Below are positions 1-5,439 of a stretch of 6,140 nt of DNA, in pieces. The stretch comes from FEN-1219 sp037445815. GTDB taxonomy: Bacteria; Pseudomonadota; Gammaproteobacteria; Steroidobacterales; Rariloculaceae. Made by a program: the position numbers and the translations under genes. The notes beneath the pieces are model-generated. The model was not told the origin of the DNA. It did not search any database and saw only the letters and a list, made by a program, of their open reading frames with translations. The stretch's first letter is position 1; the number at the start of each line of letters is the position of its first letter. The stretch lies in the NCBI GenBank assembly GCA_037445815.1, contig JBBIJV010000207.1, positions 1 through 6,140 on the forward strand, written 5' to 3'.

Positions 1-1
1 C

Positions 2-442
2 GTCGCGCTGCCCACGCACACGCGCTTCAAGGAGCGGCGCGCGAGCGGCGGGGACCGCCCCGACCTCATGACGGCGCGCCGCGTCGTCTCGGGCGGGCGG
101 GCGCTCGGCAGCGCCGATGGATTCAAGCTCCTTGCCGAGCTCGCCGACGCGCTGGGCGCGGCGCTCGGTGCGTCGCGTGCGGCAGTCGATTCCGGCTACG
201 TCGCGAACGACTTGCAGGTCGGGCAGACCGGCAAGATCATCGCGCCGGAGCTCTATATCGCGGTGGGCATCTCCGGCGCGATCCAGCACCTCACCGGCAT
301 CAAGGATGCGCGTACGATCGTCGCGATCAACAAAGATCCCGACGCGCCGATTTTCGAGGTGGCAGACTTGGGCCTCGTGGCCGACTTGTTCCAGGCCGTG
401 CCCGAGCTGATCCGCTTGCTCCGCGAACGGAGCGCGCGCTAG
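2..442 (+). CDS. etfA: Electron transfer flavoprotein alpha subunit, C-terminal part (5' end outside window)
   Basis: The alpha subunit of the heterodimeric electron transfer flavoprotein binds FAD and passes electrons from acyl-CoA and related dehydrogenases to ETF:ubiquinone oxidoreductase. The frame is open from base 2 to the TAG at 440-442, giving 146 codons of the C-terminal FAD domain. Diagnostic stretches in order are VVSGGRAL, then GASRAAVDSGYV, then QVGQTGKIIAPELYIAVGIS followed by GAIQHL, then IVAINKDPDAPIFEVADLG and a final DLF-x-x-VPEL helix. These are the ETF-alpha signature and FAD-contact segments of the family. The reading frame stays family-like upstream of the first in-frame ATG (68), with residues such as RPDL just before VVSGGR, so that ATG is internal and the real start lies left of the window. 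The etfB partner is probably upstream but is not visible. The stop overlaps the stop of the convergent peroxiredoxin gene, and no intrinsic terminator lies between them. The family call is firm. Confidence 0.96.
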   Translation, partial: VALPTHTRFKERRASGGDRPDLMTARRVVSGGRALGSADGFKLLAELADALGAALGASRAAVDSGYVANDLQVGQTGKIIAPELYIAVGISGAIQHLTGIKDARTIVAINKDPDAPIFEVADLGLVADLFQAVPELIRLLRERSAR

Positions 443-921
443 AGCTGCTTCAGCATGCTCTCGGCCGAGCTCACGCCGAACTCCCCTGGGGGCTCGACGT
501 TGAGCGACTTCACGACGCCGTCGTCGACGAGCATCGAGAAACGCTTGCTGCGCGTGCCCATGCCGAACTTGCTGGCATCGAGCTCCAGCCCGAGCGCGCG
601 CGCGTACTCGCCGTTGCCGTCGGCGAGCATCTCGACCTTTCCGGAAGCTTTGCTGTGATCGCCCCACGCCTTCATGACGAACGCGTCGTTGACGGCCATG
701 CAGGCGACGGTGTCGACGCCTTTCGCCTTGAGCTTGTCGGAGTTGTTGATGAACCCAGGCAAGTGCTTCGCCGAGCACGTCGGCGTGAATGCGCCGGGAA
801 CGGAAAACAGCACGACCTTCTTCCCGCGGAAGAGCTCGTCGGTCGACACCTGCTCGGGCCCATTGGCCCCCATCCGCGTAAATTGCCCCTTCGGCATCCG
901 GTCGCCGACATTGATCGTCAT
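439..921 (-). CDS. Prx5-type peroxiredoxin (thiol peroxidase)
   Basis: A cytosolic thiol peroxidase of the Prx5 (AhpE-unrelated, type II plant-like) group that reduces hydrogen peroxide and organic hydroperoxides at a cysteine thiol. The 160-residue product starts MTINVGDRMP and carries the active-site segment SVPGAFTPTCSAKHLPGF, with the peroxidatic Cys49 preceded by Thr46 and Pro42 in the P-x-x-x-T-x-x-C arrangement. A second Cys, Cys74, lies in VACMAVNDAFVMKAWG, and the conserved active-site Arg is in the RSKRFSMLVDDG segment (Arg127). These are its only two cysteines; the C-terminal resolving Cys of human PRDX5 is missing, so recycling by glutathione/glutaredoxin or thioredoxin through Cys49 is the likely mechanism (inference). 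The start at 921 was chosen over an upstream in-frame ATG at 1122 because it gives the usual family length of about 160 residues and has a GGAGGA purine run at 931-936, nine bases upstream. It has no signal peptide. It ends tail-to-tail on etfA. Confidence 0.94.
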   Translation of the reverse strand: MTINVGDRMPKGQFTRMGANGPEQVSTDELFRGKKVVLFSVPGAFTPTCSAKHLPGFINNSDKLKAKGVDTVACMAVNDAFVMKAWGDHSKASGKVEMLADGNGEYARALGLELDASKFGMGTRSKRFSMLVDDGVVKSLNVEPPGEFGVSSAESMLKQL

Positions 922-988
922 GTCTCCCTCTCCTCCAAAAAGCCCAATGAATGCTCGCATCGCCACTCTTTGCGCGTGCGAGTTCGCC

Positions 989-994
989 ATTATA
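989..994 (-). promoter_or_regulatory. Perfect sigma70 -10 hexamer for the peroxiredoxin gene
   Basis: The minus strand reads TATAAT at 994-989, an exact match to the consensus -10 box, 67 bases before the peroxiredoxin ATG at 921. In a region this GC-rich a perfect TATAAT is unlikely to be chance. No good -35 hexamer is present at 16-18 bp spacing (the bases there are GCGTAC-like), and there is no extended TGn motif, so the promoter may need an activator. No activator site is identified. The predicted transcript would have a 5' leader of about 60 bases ending in the GGAGGA Shine-Dalgarno sequence. Confidence 0.5.
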
Positions 995-1177
995 GGTCCG
1001 GGCCAACACCGCGTACGCACTGACGTGCGAGGTGCCCCGAGGCGCAGGAGCGCGACCACAATGCGCCGGCCGGCCGCCGTTTGCCGCCCCGCGGCGCGCA
1101 AGGGTGGCCCGTACGTCGGCATTCGGACAAGCGGTGCCGAGCCCCGGGGACGGCCTTCCGGCGTGTCCAGAGGCCCT

Positions 1178-1205
1178 CGTGGGGGGCCGCCGCCCGCCCC
1201 CCACG
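1178..1205. repeat. Perfect 9-bp GC-rich inverted repeat
   Basis: CGTGGGGGG at 1178-1186 is exactly complementary to CCCCCCACG at 1197-1205, with a 10-base C-rich loop. An alternative partner for the right arm, GGCGTG at 1160-1165, can pair with CACGCC at 1202-1207. No T-tract follows on either strand, so it is not a standard intrinsic terminator. The G6 and C6 runs may simply reflect extreme composition, but the arms match without error. Its role is unknown. Confidence 0.6.
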
Positions 1206-1213
1206 CCGCCCAA

Positions 1214-1240
1214 GGTGGCTCAATTCACGGCCGAGCCACC
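1214..1240. promoter_or_regulatory. Perfect 8-8 dyad directly upstream of the ilvC promoter, possible operator
   Basis: GGTGGCTC at 1214-1221 and GAGCCACC at 1233-1240 form a perfect inverted repeat with 11 bases between them (19 bases centre to centre). The right arm ends 13 bases before the TTGACA box at 1254, so relative to the predicted transcription start the dyad sits at about -75 to -50, where activators often bind. No T-run follows, so it is not a terminator. Which regulator could bind is not evident; a strict T-N11-A LysR-type box was not found. The symmetry is observed and the function is inferred. Confidence 0.4.
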
Positions 1241-1253
1241 GGAAGCTAAGGCG

Positions 1254-1283
1254 TTGACACGGTTAAGGGATATCCGAGATCAT
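1254..1283 (+). promoter_or_regulatory. Candidate sigma70 promoter for the ilvC-ilvE-leuCDB operon
   Basis: A perfect -35 box, TTGACA, lies at 1254-1259. At 18 bp spacing is GATCAT (1278-1283), which matches four of six bases of TATAAT. Transcription would begin near 1290, giving a leader of about 175 nt before ilvC. The position is supported by what follows: a reading frame opening about 20 nt downstream and a terminator ending about 140 nt downstream, as in classical amino-acid operon leaders. The -10 element is weak, so the exact start is uncertain. Confidence 0.45.
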
Positions 1284-1310
1284 GCGGGCTCCCTATTTCG
1301 GTTGACTGAG

Positions 1311-1376
1311 ATGCAACTCGAGCGCCTCGCCCGTTCCGTAGCATTGAAGCGCGACAGGTGCGGGCGTTCGGGCTGA
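1311..1376 (+). CDS. Candidate leader peptide of the ilv-leu attenuator (21 aa)
   Basis: A short frame runs from ATG at 1311 to TGA at 1374. It encodes a basic 21-residue peptide beginning MQLERLARSVALKR, with three Leu codons (CTC, CTC, TTG) and one Val codon (GTA). It overlaps both strands of the protector stem (1328-1337 and 1357-1366), so ribosome position on it would decide which RNA hairpin forms. The sequence GTA GCA TTG (1338-1346), between the two strands, uses AT-ending codons that are uncommon in the neighbouring genes. Against it: there is no clear Shine-Dalgarno sequence (only GACTGAG just before the ATG) and no run of Leu, Ile or Val codons as in enteric LeuL or IlvL. It may be a weak leader peptide or a chance frame. 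Confidence 0.3.
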   Translation: MQLERLARSVALKRDRCGRSG

Positions 1377-1407
1377 CGACGAACATTCATTGGATAAACC
1401 CCGCACC
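1328..1407 (+). promoter_or_regulatory. Mutually exclusive protector and antiterminator pairings in the ilvC leader RNA
   Basis: Three leader segments compete for pairing. CGCCCGTTCC (1328-1337) can pair with GGTGCGGGCG (1357-1366): nine pairs including one G-T wobble, with a single T-T mismatch and a 19-base loop. The same segment, GGTGCGGG (1357-1364), is exactly complementary to CCCGCACC (1400-1407), which includes most of the 5' arm of the terminator. Forming the first stem leaves the terminator free, and forming the second destroys it. This is the logic of ribosome-mediated attenuation in amino-acid operons. The complementarity is seen directly; use in vivo is inferred. Confidence 0.55.
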
Positions 1408-1432
1408 CGAAAGGCCTGCGGGGTTTTTTTTT
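1396..1432 (+). terminator. Intrinsic terminator in the leader, just upstream of ilvC (probable attenuator)
   Basis: AAACCCCGCA (1396-1405) and TGCGGGGTTT (1417-1426) form a perfect 10-bp stem with an 11-base loop, and nine consecutive T follow at 1424-1432. This is a textbook Rho-independent terminator on the plus strand. There is no plus-strand gene for about 950 bases upstream (etfA ends at 442, with a convergent gene in between), and it sits only 33 bases before the ilvC start. It therefore more plausibly controls read-through into the operon than ends an upstream gene. On the minus strand the stem is followed by only a short TTTAT, so bidirectional use would be weak. Confidence 0.85.
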
Positions 1433-1465
1433 CCGGTCTCTTGAGATCGATCCTGGAGAAGTGCG

Positions 1466-2452
1466 ATGAAGCTCTATACGGAAGCCGACGCCGACGCGAA
1501 TGCGCTGCGCGGCGAGAAAATTGCGGTGCTCGGCTACGGCAGCCAGGGCCGCGCCCATGCGATGAACTTGCGCGACTCCGGATACGATGTCGTCATCGGC
1601 GTGCGGCCCGACGGCAACACCACGCCGAAGGCTGAGCGCGACGGCTTCACCGTCACGGCCCCCGTGGAGGCCGTCAAAGGCGCCGGACTCGTGGCGTTCC
1701 TGGCGCCGGACCTCGCCCAAGCGCAGCTCTATAAGGACATCGAGCCGAATTTGAAGAAGGGCGCCACGCTGCTCTTCGCTCACGGCTTCAACATTCATTA
1801 CAAGCTCATCGAGCCGCGCGCGGATCTCGACGTGATCCTGATCGCTCCGAAAGGCCCCGGCGATCTCGTGCGCCGGCAGTACGAGCAGGGCCGCGGCGTA
1901 CCGTGTCTGCTTGCCGTCGCAAAGGACGCGAGCGGCAACGCCAAGCGGCGCGCCCTCGCCTACGCGCACGGCATCGGCGGCACGCGCGGCGGCGTTCTCG
2001 AGACCACGTTCCGCGAGGAAACGGAGACCGATCTCTTCGGCGAGCAGGCCGTGCTCTGCGGCGGCCTCACGGAGCTCATCGTGCGCGGGTTCCAAACGCT
2101 CGTCGATGCCGGGTATCAGCCCGAGGTGGCGTACTTCGAGTGCATGCACGAGGTGAAGCTGATCGTCGACCTGCTCCACGAGGGCGGGCTCAGGAAGATG
2201 CACCAGTACGTGAGCGACACCGCGAAATACGGCGACCTCACGCGCGGCCCCCGCATCGTCGACCAGCACGTGCGCGAGAACATGAAGCAGGTGCTGAAAG
2301 AGGTCCAAGACGGCACGTTCGCGAAGCAATGGATCGAAGAGAACCGAACGGGCCAGAAGAACTACAAACGCCTCCTGCAAGAGGATCTCGACCAGGGCAT
2401 TGAAAAGGTAGGCAAGGAGTTGCGCGGCCGCATGAGCTGGCTGCACGAATGA
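1466..2452 (+). CDS. ilvC: Ketol-acid reductoisomerase, class I
   Basis: IlvC catalyses Mg2+-dependent alkyl migration and NAD(P)H reduction of acetolactate or acetohydroxybutyrate to the dihydroxy acids, the second common step of valine and isoleucine synthesis, and supplies the leucine precursor. The 328-residue product has the short class I length. The N-terminal Rossmann domain shows VLGYGSQGRAHAMNLRDSGY (residues 21-40) and the catalytic-site His in FAHGFNIHY (His106). The C-terminal knotted domain carries the metal ligands: Asp189 and Glu193 in TDLFGEQAVLCGG, Glu225 and Glu229 in YFECMHEVKLI, and Ser250 in SDTAKYG. The cofactor-specificity loop after strand 2 reads VRPDGNTTPKAE (46-57), where many relatives have two serines; here one position is Gly and the other Thr. 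GGAG at 1455-1458 lies seven bases before the ATG. This is the first gene of the operon, 33 bases after a probable attenuator and 40 bases before ilvE. Confidence 0.97.
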   Translation: MKLYTEADADANALRGEKIAVLGYGSQGRAHAMNLRDSGYDVVIGVRPDGNTTPKAERDGFTVTAPVEAVKGAGLVAFLAPDLAQAQLYKDIEPNLKKGATLLFAHGFNIHYKLIEPRADLDVILIAPKGPGDLVRRQYEQGRGVPCLLAVAKDASGNAKRRALAYAHGIGGTRGGVLETTFREETETDLFGEQAVLCGGLTELIVRGFQTLVDAGYQPEVAYFECMHEVKLIVDLLHEGGLRKMHQYVSDTAKYGDLTRGPRIVDQHVRENMKQVLKEVQDGTFAKQWIEENRTGQKNYKRLLQEDLDQGIEKVGKELRGRMSWLHE

Positions 2453-2492
2453 GCTGCCGGCGCCGACCCGTGTAAATAGCTAGGAGCGAGCC

Positions 2493-3458
2493 ATGCCCTT
2501 GAAGACGAGCAAGTACATCTGGCACGAAGGGAAACTGGTGCCGTGGGGTGAAGCCACCGTGCACGTTTTGAGCCACGCGCTGCACTACGGCTCGTCGGTA
2601 TTCGAAGGCATCCGCGTGTACAAGACGCCGAACGGCGCCGCAGGATTCCGGCTGACGGATCACGTGCGCCGCCTCTATCACTCGGCGAAAATCTACCGCA
2701 TCAAGATTCCGTACGCCCTCGAGGCGCTCGTCGCGGCGTGCCGCGACGTCGTGCGCGAGAACGGCCTCTTGAACGGCGCCTACATCCGGCCGATCGCGTT
2801 CCGCGGCTACGGCGAGATGGGCGTGGCCGGCAACATCGAGCAACCCGCGAGCGTCTCGGTTGCCGCTTGGGAATGGGGTTCGTATCTCGGCGAAGGCGGC
2901 CTCGAGAAAGGCGTCGACGTCTGCGTCTCGTCGTGGCAGCGCGTGGCGCCGAACACCGTGCCCGCGCTCGCGAAGGCCGGCGGCAATTATCTGTCGAGCG
3001 CGCTCGTCACGCTCGAGGCACGCCGCCTCGGGTATGCGGAAGGCATCGCCCTGAACCCGGCGGGCTTCGTCAGCGAGGGCGCCGGGGAGAATCTGTTCCT
3101 CGTGCAGGACGGCAAGCTCTACACGCCGCCCGTCGCCTCGTCGATCCTCTCCGGCATCACGCGCAACACCGTCATGCGGCTCGCCGAAGCCGCCGGCATC
3201 ACGGTGCTCGAGCAGAACATTCCGCGCGAGCTCTTGTACATCGCCGACGAGGTGTTCTTGACGGGCACGGCCGCCGAGATCACCCCCGTGCGCTCCGTCG
3301 ACAAGATCCCCGTCGGCGAAGGCAAGCGGGGACCCGTGACGGAGCGGCTGCAAAAAGCGTTCTTCGGCCTGTTCGACGGCACCACGGCCGACACGCACGG
3401 CTGGCTCGAGCCGATCGTCGACAAGCAGTCGGAGCGCACGCGCCCCGTCGCCGTTTAG
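2493..3458 (+). CDS. ilvE: Branched-chain amino acid aminotransferase (PLP fold type IV)
   Basis: IlvE transfers an amino group between glutamate and the branched-chain 2-keto acids, the last step in valine, isoleucine and leucine synthesis. The 321-residue protein resembles E. coli IlvE along its length. Visible motifs are the N-terminal SHALHYGSSVFEGIRVY, AYIRP near residues 96-100, the PLP-binding Lys161 in TVPALAKAGGNYLSSALV, Glu195 (pyridine nitrogen contact) in FVSEGAGENLFLV, SGITRN at 220-225, and TGTAAEITPVRSVD at 257-270. After the usual HGWLEPI ending there is a roughly 13-residue polar tail (VDKQSERTRPVAV) that E. coli IlvE lacks. AGGAG at 2482-2486 sits six bases before the ATG. 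The stop codon TAG is part of the ribosome binding site of leuC, so the two are probably coupled. Its place between ilvC and leuC supports a biosynthetic role rather than D-amino acid or aminodeoxychorismate lyase activity, the other branches of this fold. Confidence 0.96.
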   Translation: MPLKTSKYIWHEGKLVPWGEATVHVLSHALHYGSSVFEGIRVYKTPNGAAGFRLTDHVRRLYHSAKIYRIKIPYALEALVAACRDVVRENGLLNGAYIRPIAFRGYGEMGVAGNIEQPASVSVAAWEWGSYLGEGGLEKGVDVCVSSWQRVAPNTVPALAKAGGNYLSSALVTLEARRLGYAEGIALNPAGFVSEGAGENLFLVQDGKLYTPPVASSILSGITRNTVMRLAEAAGITVLEQNIPRELLYIADEVFLTGTAAEITPVRSVDKIPVGEGKRGPVTERLQKAFFGLFDGTTADTHGWLEPIVDKQSERTRPVAV

Positions 3459-3466
3459 GAGCGCTC

Positions 3467-4864
3467 GTGCCGTCATTGTTCGAGAAAATCTGGGGCTCGC
3501 ACGTGGTCGTGCCGGAGACGGACGACACGCCGGCCGTGCTCTACATCGACCTGCACCTGCTGCACGAGGTCACGACACCGCAGGCCTTCGACGTGCTGCG
3601 CGCGAGGGGCTTGCGCGTACGCCGGCCGGAGCGGTGCCTTGCGACGCTCGACCATTCGACCCCGACGGTGCCCGTCAAGACGCTGAAGGAGCTCGAGATC
3701 GTCAGCGAGCCGTCGGCCGCGAAGCAGGTGCGGCAGATGGAGCAGAACTGCAAGGACTTCGGGATCGAGCTGCACGGCTACGGCAGCCGCGACCGCGGCA
3801 TCGTTCACGTCATGGGCCCGGAGCTCGGCGCCACGCACCCCGGCGCGACGATCGTCTGCGGCGACTCGCACACGAGCACCCACGGCGCGTTCGGCGCGCT
3901 CGCGTTCGGCATCGGCACGACCGAGGTTGGCCACGTGCTGGCGACACAGTGCCTGCTCCAGCGCAGGCCGAAGACGCTCGCGATCAACGTGACGGGCCAA
4001 TTGCCCGCCGACGTCACGGCGAAAGATCTGATCTTGAAAATCATCGGCACGATTGGCGTCGGCGGCGGCACGGGCTACGTGCTCGAGTACCGCGGCGAAG
4101 CGATCCGCGCGCTCTCGATGGAGCAGCGCATGACGGTCTGCAACATGTCGATCGAGGCCGGCGCGCGCGCAGGCTTGGTCGCGCCCGACGACACGACGTA
4201 CGAGTACATGGCGGGCCGGCCGCTCGCACCGCAGGGCGCGGCCTGGGACGCCGCGCTGAAACGCTGGCGCGCGCTGCCGAGCGATTCCGACGCCGAGTTC
4301 GACAAGGAAGTCGAGATCGACGTCTCGAAGATGCGGCCGATGGTCACGTTCGGCACGAACCCCGGCATGGTCATTCCGATCGACGCGGCCGTGCCGAGCG
4401 ACGGCGATCCGGCGTTCCGCAAGGCCCTCGCTTACATGCAAGTCGAGGCCGGCAAGCCGATGCTGGGCAAGCCGGTCGACGTGGTCTTCATCGGCTCGTG
4501 CACGAACGGCCGCTTGAGCGACATCCGCGAAGCGGCGCGCGTCTTGCGCGGGCGCCGCGTGGCGGACCGCGTGCGGCTGCTCGTCGTGCCGGGCTCGGCG
4601 GCCGTCAAGCGCCAGGCCGAGGCCGAAGGGCTCGACGAGGTCGTGCGCGCGGCCGGCGGCGAATGGCGCGAGCCCGGTTGCTCGATGTGCATCGGCATGA
4701 ACGGCGACACGGTGCCGAGCGGCAAGCTCGCCGTCAGCACGAGCAACCGCAACTTCGAAGGCCGCCAGGGCGCCGGCGCGCGCACCGTGCTCGCGAGCCC
4801 CGTGACGGCGGCCGCGGCGGCCATCAAGGGCGCGATCGCGGACCCGCGCGAGCTCGTGAGCTGA
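3467..4864 (+). CDS. leuC: 3-isopropylmalate dehydratase large subunit
   Basis: LeuC with LeuD isomerises 2-isopropylmalate to 3-isopropylmalate in leucine synthesis, using a [4Fe-4S] cluster of the aconitase superfamily. The product is 465 residues, as in E. coli (466). It opens with LFEKIW and shows CGDSHTSTHGAFGALAFGIG around residues 130-150, and VGGGTGYVLEYRG. The three cluster ligands are Cys345 in FIGSCTNGRLSDI and Cys405 and Cys408 in EPGCSMCIGMN, followed by the conserved STSNRNFEGRQG. The start is a GTG at 3467, chosen because it gives the standard LeuC N-terminus and has AGGAG at 3457-3461, five bases upstream and overlapping the ilvE stop. The same frame stays open far upstream inside ilvE, but that part is an Arg-rich shadow. 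It lies eight bases after ilvE and two bases before leuD. Confidence 0.98.
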   Translation: MPSLFEKIWGSHVVVPETDDTPAVLYIDLHLLHEVTTPQAFDVLRARGLRVRRPERCLATLDHSTPTVPVKTLKELEIVSEPSAAKQVRQMEQNCKDFGIELHGYGSRDRGIVHVMGPELGATHPGATIVCGDSHTSTHGAFGALAFGIGTTEVGHVLATQCLLQRRPKTLAINVTGQLPADVTAKDLILKIIGTIGVGGGTGYVLEYRGEAIRALSMEQRMTVCNMSIEAGARAGLVAPDDTTYEYMAGRPLAPQGAAWDAALKRWRALPSDSDAEFDKEVEIDVSKMRPMVTFGTNPGMVIPIDAAVPSDGDPAFRKALAYMQVEAGKPMLGKPVDVVFIGSCTNGRLSDIREAARVLRGRRVADRVRLLVVPGSAAVKRQAEAEGLDEVVRAAGGEWREPGCSMCIGMNGDTVPSGKLAVSTSNRNFEGRQGAGARTVLASPVTAAAAAIKGAIADPRELVS

Positions 4865-4866
4865 AG

Positions 4867-5439
4867 ATGGAACCGATCAGAGAGATTCGCTCGAAGACCC
4901 TCGTTCTGCCGAACGACGACATCGACACCGATCAGATCATCCCTGCCCGTTTCCTGACGACCACGACGAGGCAAGGCCTCGGCAAGAATCTCTTCAACGA
5001 CTGGCGCTACGACAAGGACGGCCGCGAGCGGCCCGAATTCGTGCTGAACAAGCCCGAGAATCGCGGCTCGAAGGTGCTCGTCGCAGGCAACAACTTCGGC
5101 TGCGGCTCGTCGCGCGAGCACGCGCCGTGGGCGCTGCTCGACTTCGGCATCCGCGCCGTCGTCAGCACGGAGATCGCGGACATTTTCCGGGCCAACTCGC
5201 TGAAGAATGGCCTCTTGCCCGTCATCGTGGATAAGGAAACGCATCGCTGGCTGCTCGGCAACCCCGGCGCAGATGTCGTCGTGGATCTCGAAACGACGAC
5301 GCTTCTCGCGAACGGCAGGCGCGTTCCGTTCCCGATCGACCGCTTCTCGCGCTATTGCCTCATGAACGGCATCGACCAGCTCGGCTTCCTGCTCGAGCAG
5401 AACGAAGCAATCGCGCGCTACGAGCGCGAGCACGCATGA
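4867..5439 (+). CDS. leuD: 3-isopropylmalate dehydratase small subunit
   Basis: LeuD is the swivelling-domain partner of LeuC and contributes substrate-recognition residues to the shared active site. The 190-residue product (E. coli LeuD is 201) carries the family marks in order: LPNDDIDTDQIIPARFL (about 14-30), NNFGCGSSREHAPWALLDFG (about 75-94), IADIFRANSLKNGLLPV (about 103-119) and a C-terminal NGIDQLGFLL. The ATG lies two bases after the leuC stop and has only a weak GTGAG-like ribosome binding sequence inside the end of leuC, so translation probably depends on re-initiation after leuC. This would suit the equal amounts of subunit required. Its stop overlaps the leuB start in ATGA. No irregularity was seen. 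Confidence 0.97.
   Translation: MEPIREIRSKTLVLPNDDIDTDQIIPARFLTTTTRQGLGKNLFNDWRYDKDGRERPEFVLNKPENRGSKVLVAGNNFGCGSSREHAPWALLDFGIRAVVSTEIADIFRANSLKNGLLPVIVDKETHRWLLGNPGADVVVDLETTTLLANGRRVPFPIDRFSRYCLMNGIDQLGFLLEQNEAIARYEREHA

Larger units (their letters stand above)
922..1465. other. Divergent intergenic control region between the peroxiredoxin gene and ilvC
   Basis: This 544-base stretch holds no convincing long protein-coding gene. Reading frames that cross it have no family resemblance, and one merely prolongs the peroxiredoxin N-terminus with Arg/Gly/Pro-rich sequence. From left to right it contains the peroxiredoxin ribosome binding site and -10 element, a very GC-rich segment (about 1060-1240) with several inverted repeats, a dyad just ahead of a TTGACA box, and a transcribed leader with an intrinsic terminator before ilvC. 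The individual parts are listed separately. The two flanking genes are transcribed away from each other, so the region must carry both promoters. Confidence 0.85.

Noticed and set aside
431..440. AGCGCGCGCT palindrome at the end of etfA as a terminator or protein-binding site.
   Set aside because: It lies inside the etfA coding sequence, has no loop or T-run, and alternating GC runs are common in this composition.
922..1122. N-terminal extension of the peroxiredoxin to an upstream in-frame ATG at 1122 (227 residues).
   Set aside because: The extra 67 residues are low-complexity Arg/Pro/Gly sequence without family similarity, and they cross the perfect TATAAT. The ATG at 921 has a good ribosome binding site and gives the normal family length.
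1178..1205. The G6/C6 hairpin as an intrinsic terminator.
   Set aside because: No T-run follows the stem on either strand, and there is no gene whose end it would serve.
674..1376. Plus-strand reading frames opposite and upstream of the peroxiredoxin gene (674-1249 and 1032-1376).
   Set aside because: They lack ribosome binding sites and family-like sequence, and they lie antisense to a clear gene or in the GC-rich spacer. Only the final short part, 1311-1376, is kept as a possible leader peptide.
2738..3466. Upstream extension of the leuC frame into ilvE, suggesting a larger fused protein.
   Set aside because: The extension is Arg-rich shadow sequence lying within ilvE. LeuC homology begins at the GTG at 3467, which has its own Shine-Dalgarno sequence.
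3634..4866. Upstream extension of the leuD frame into leuC.
   Set aside because: It is the same kind of GC-driven shadow. LeuD similarity begins at the ATG at 4867.
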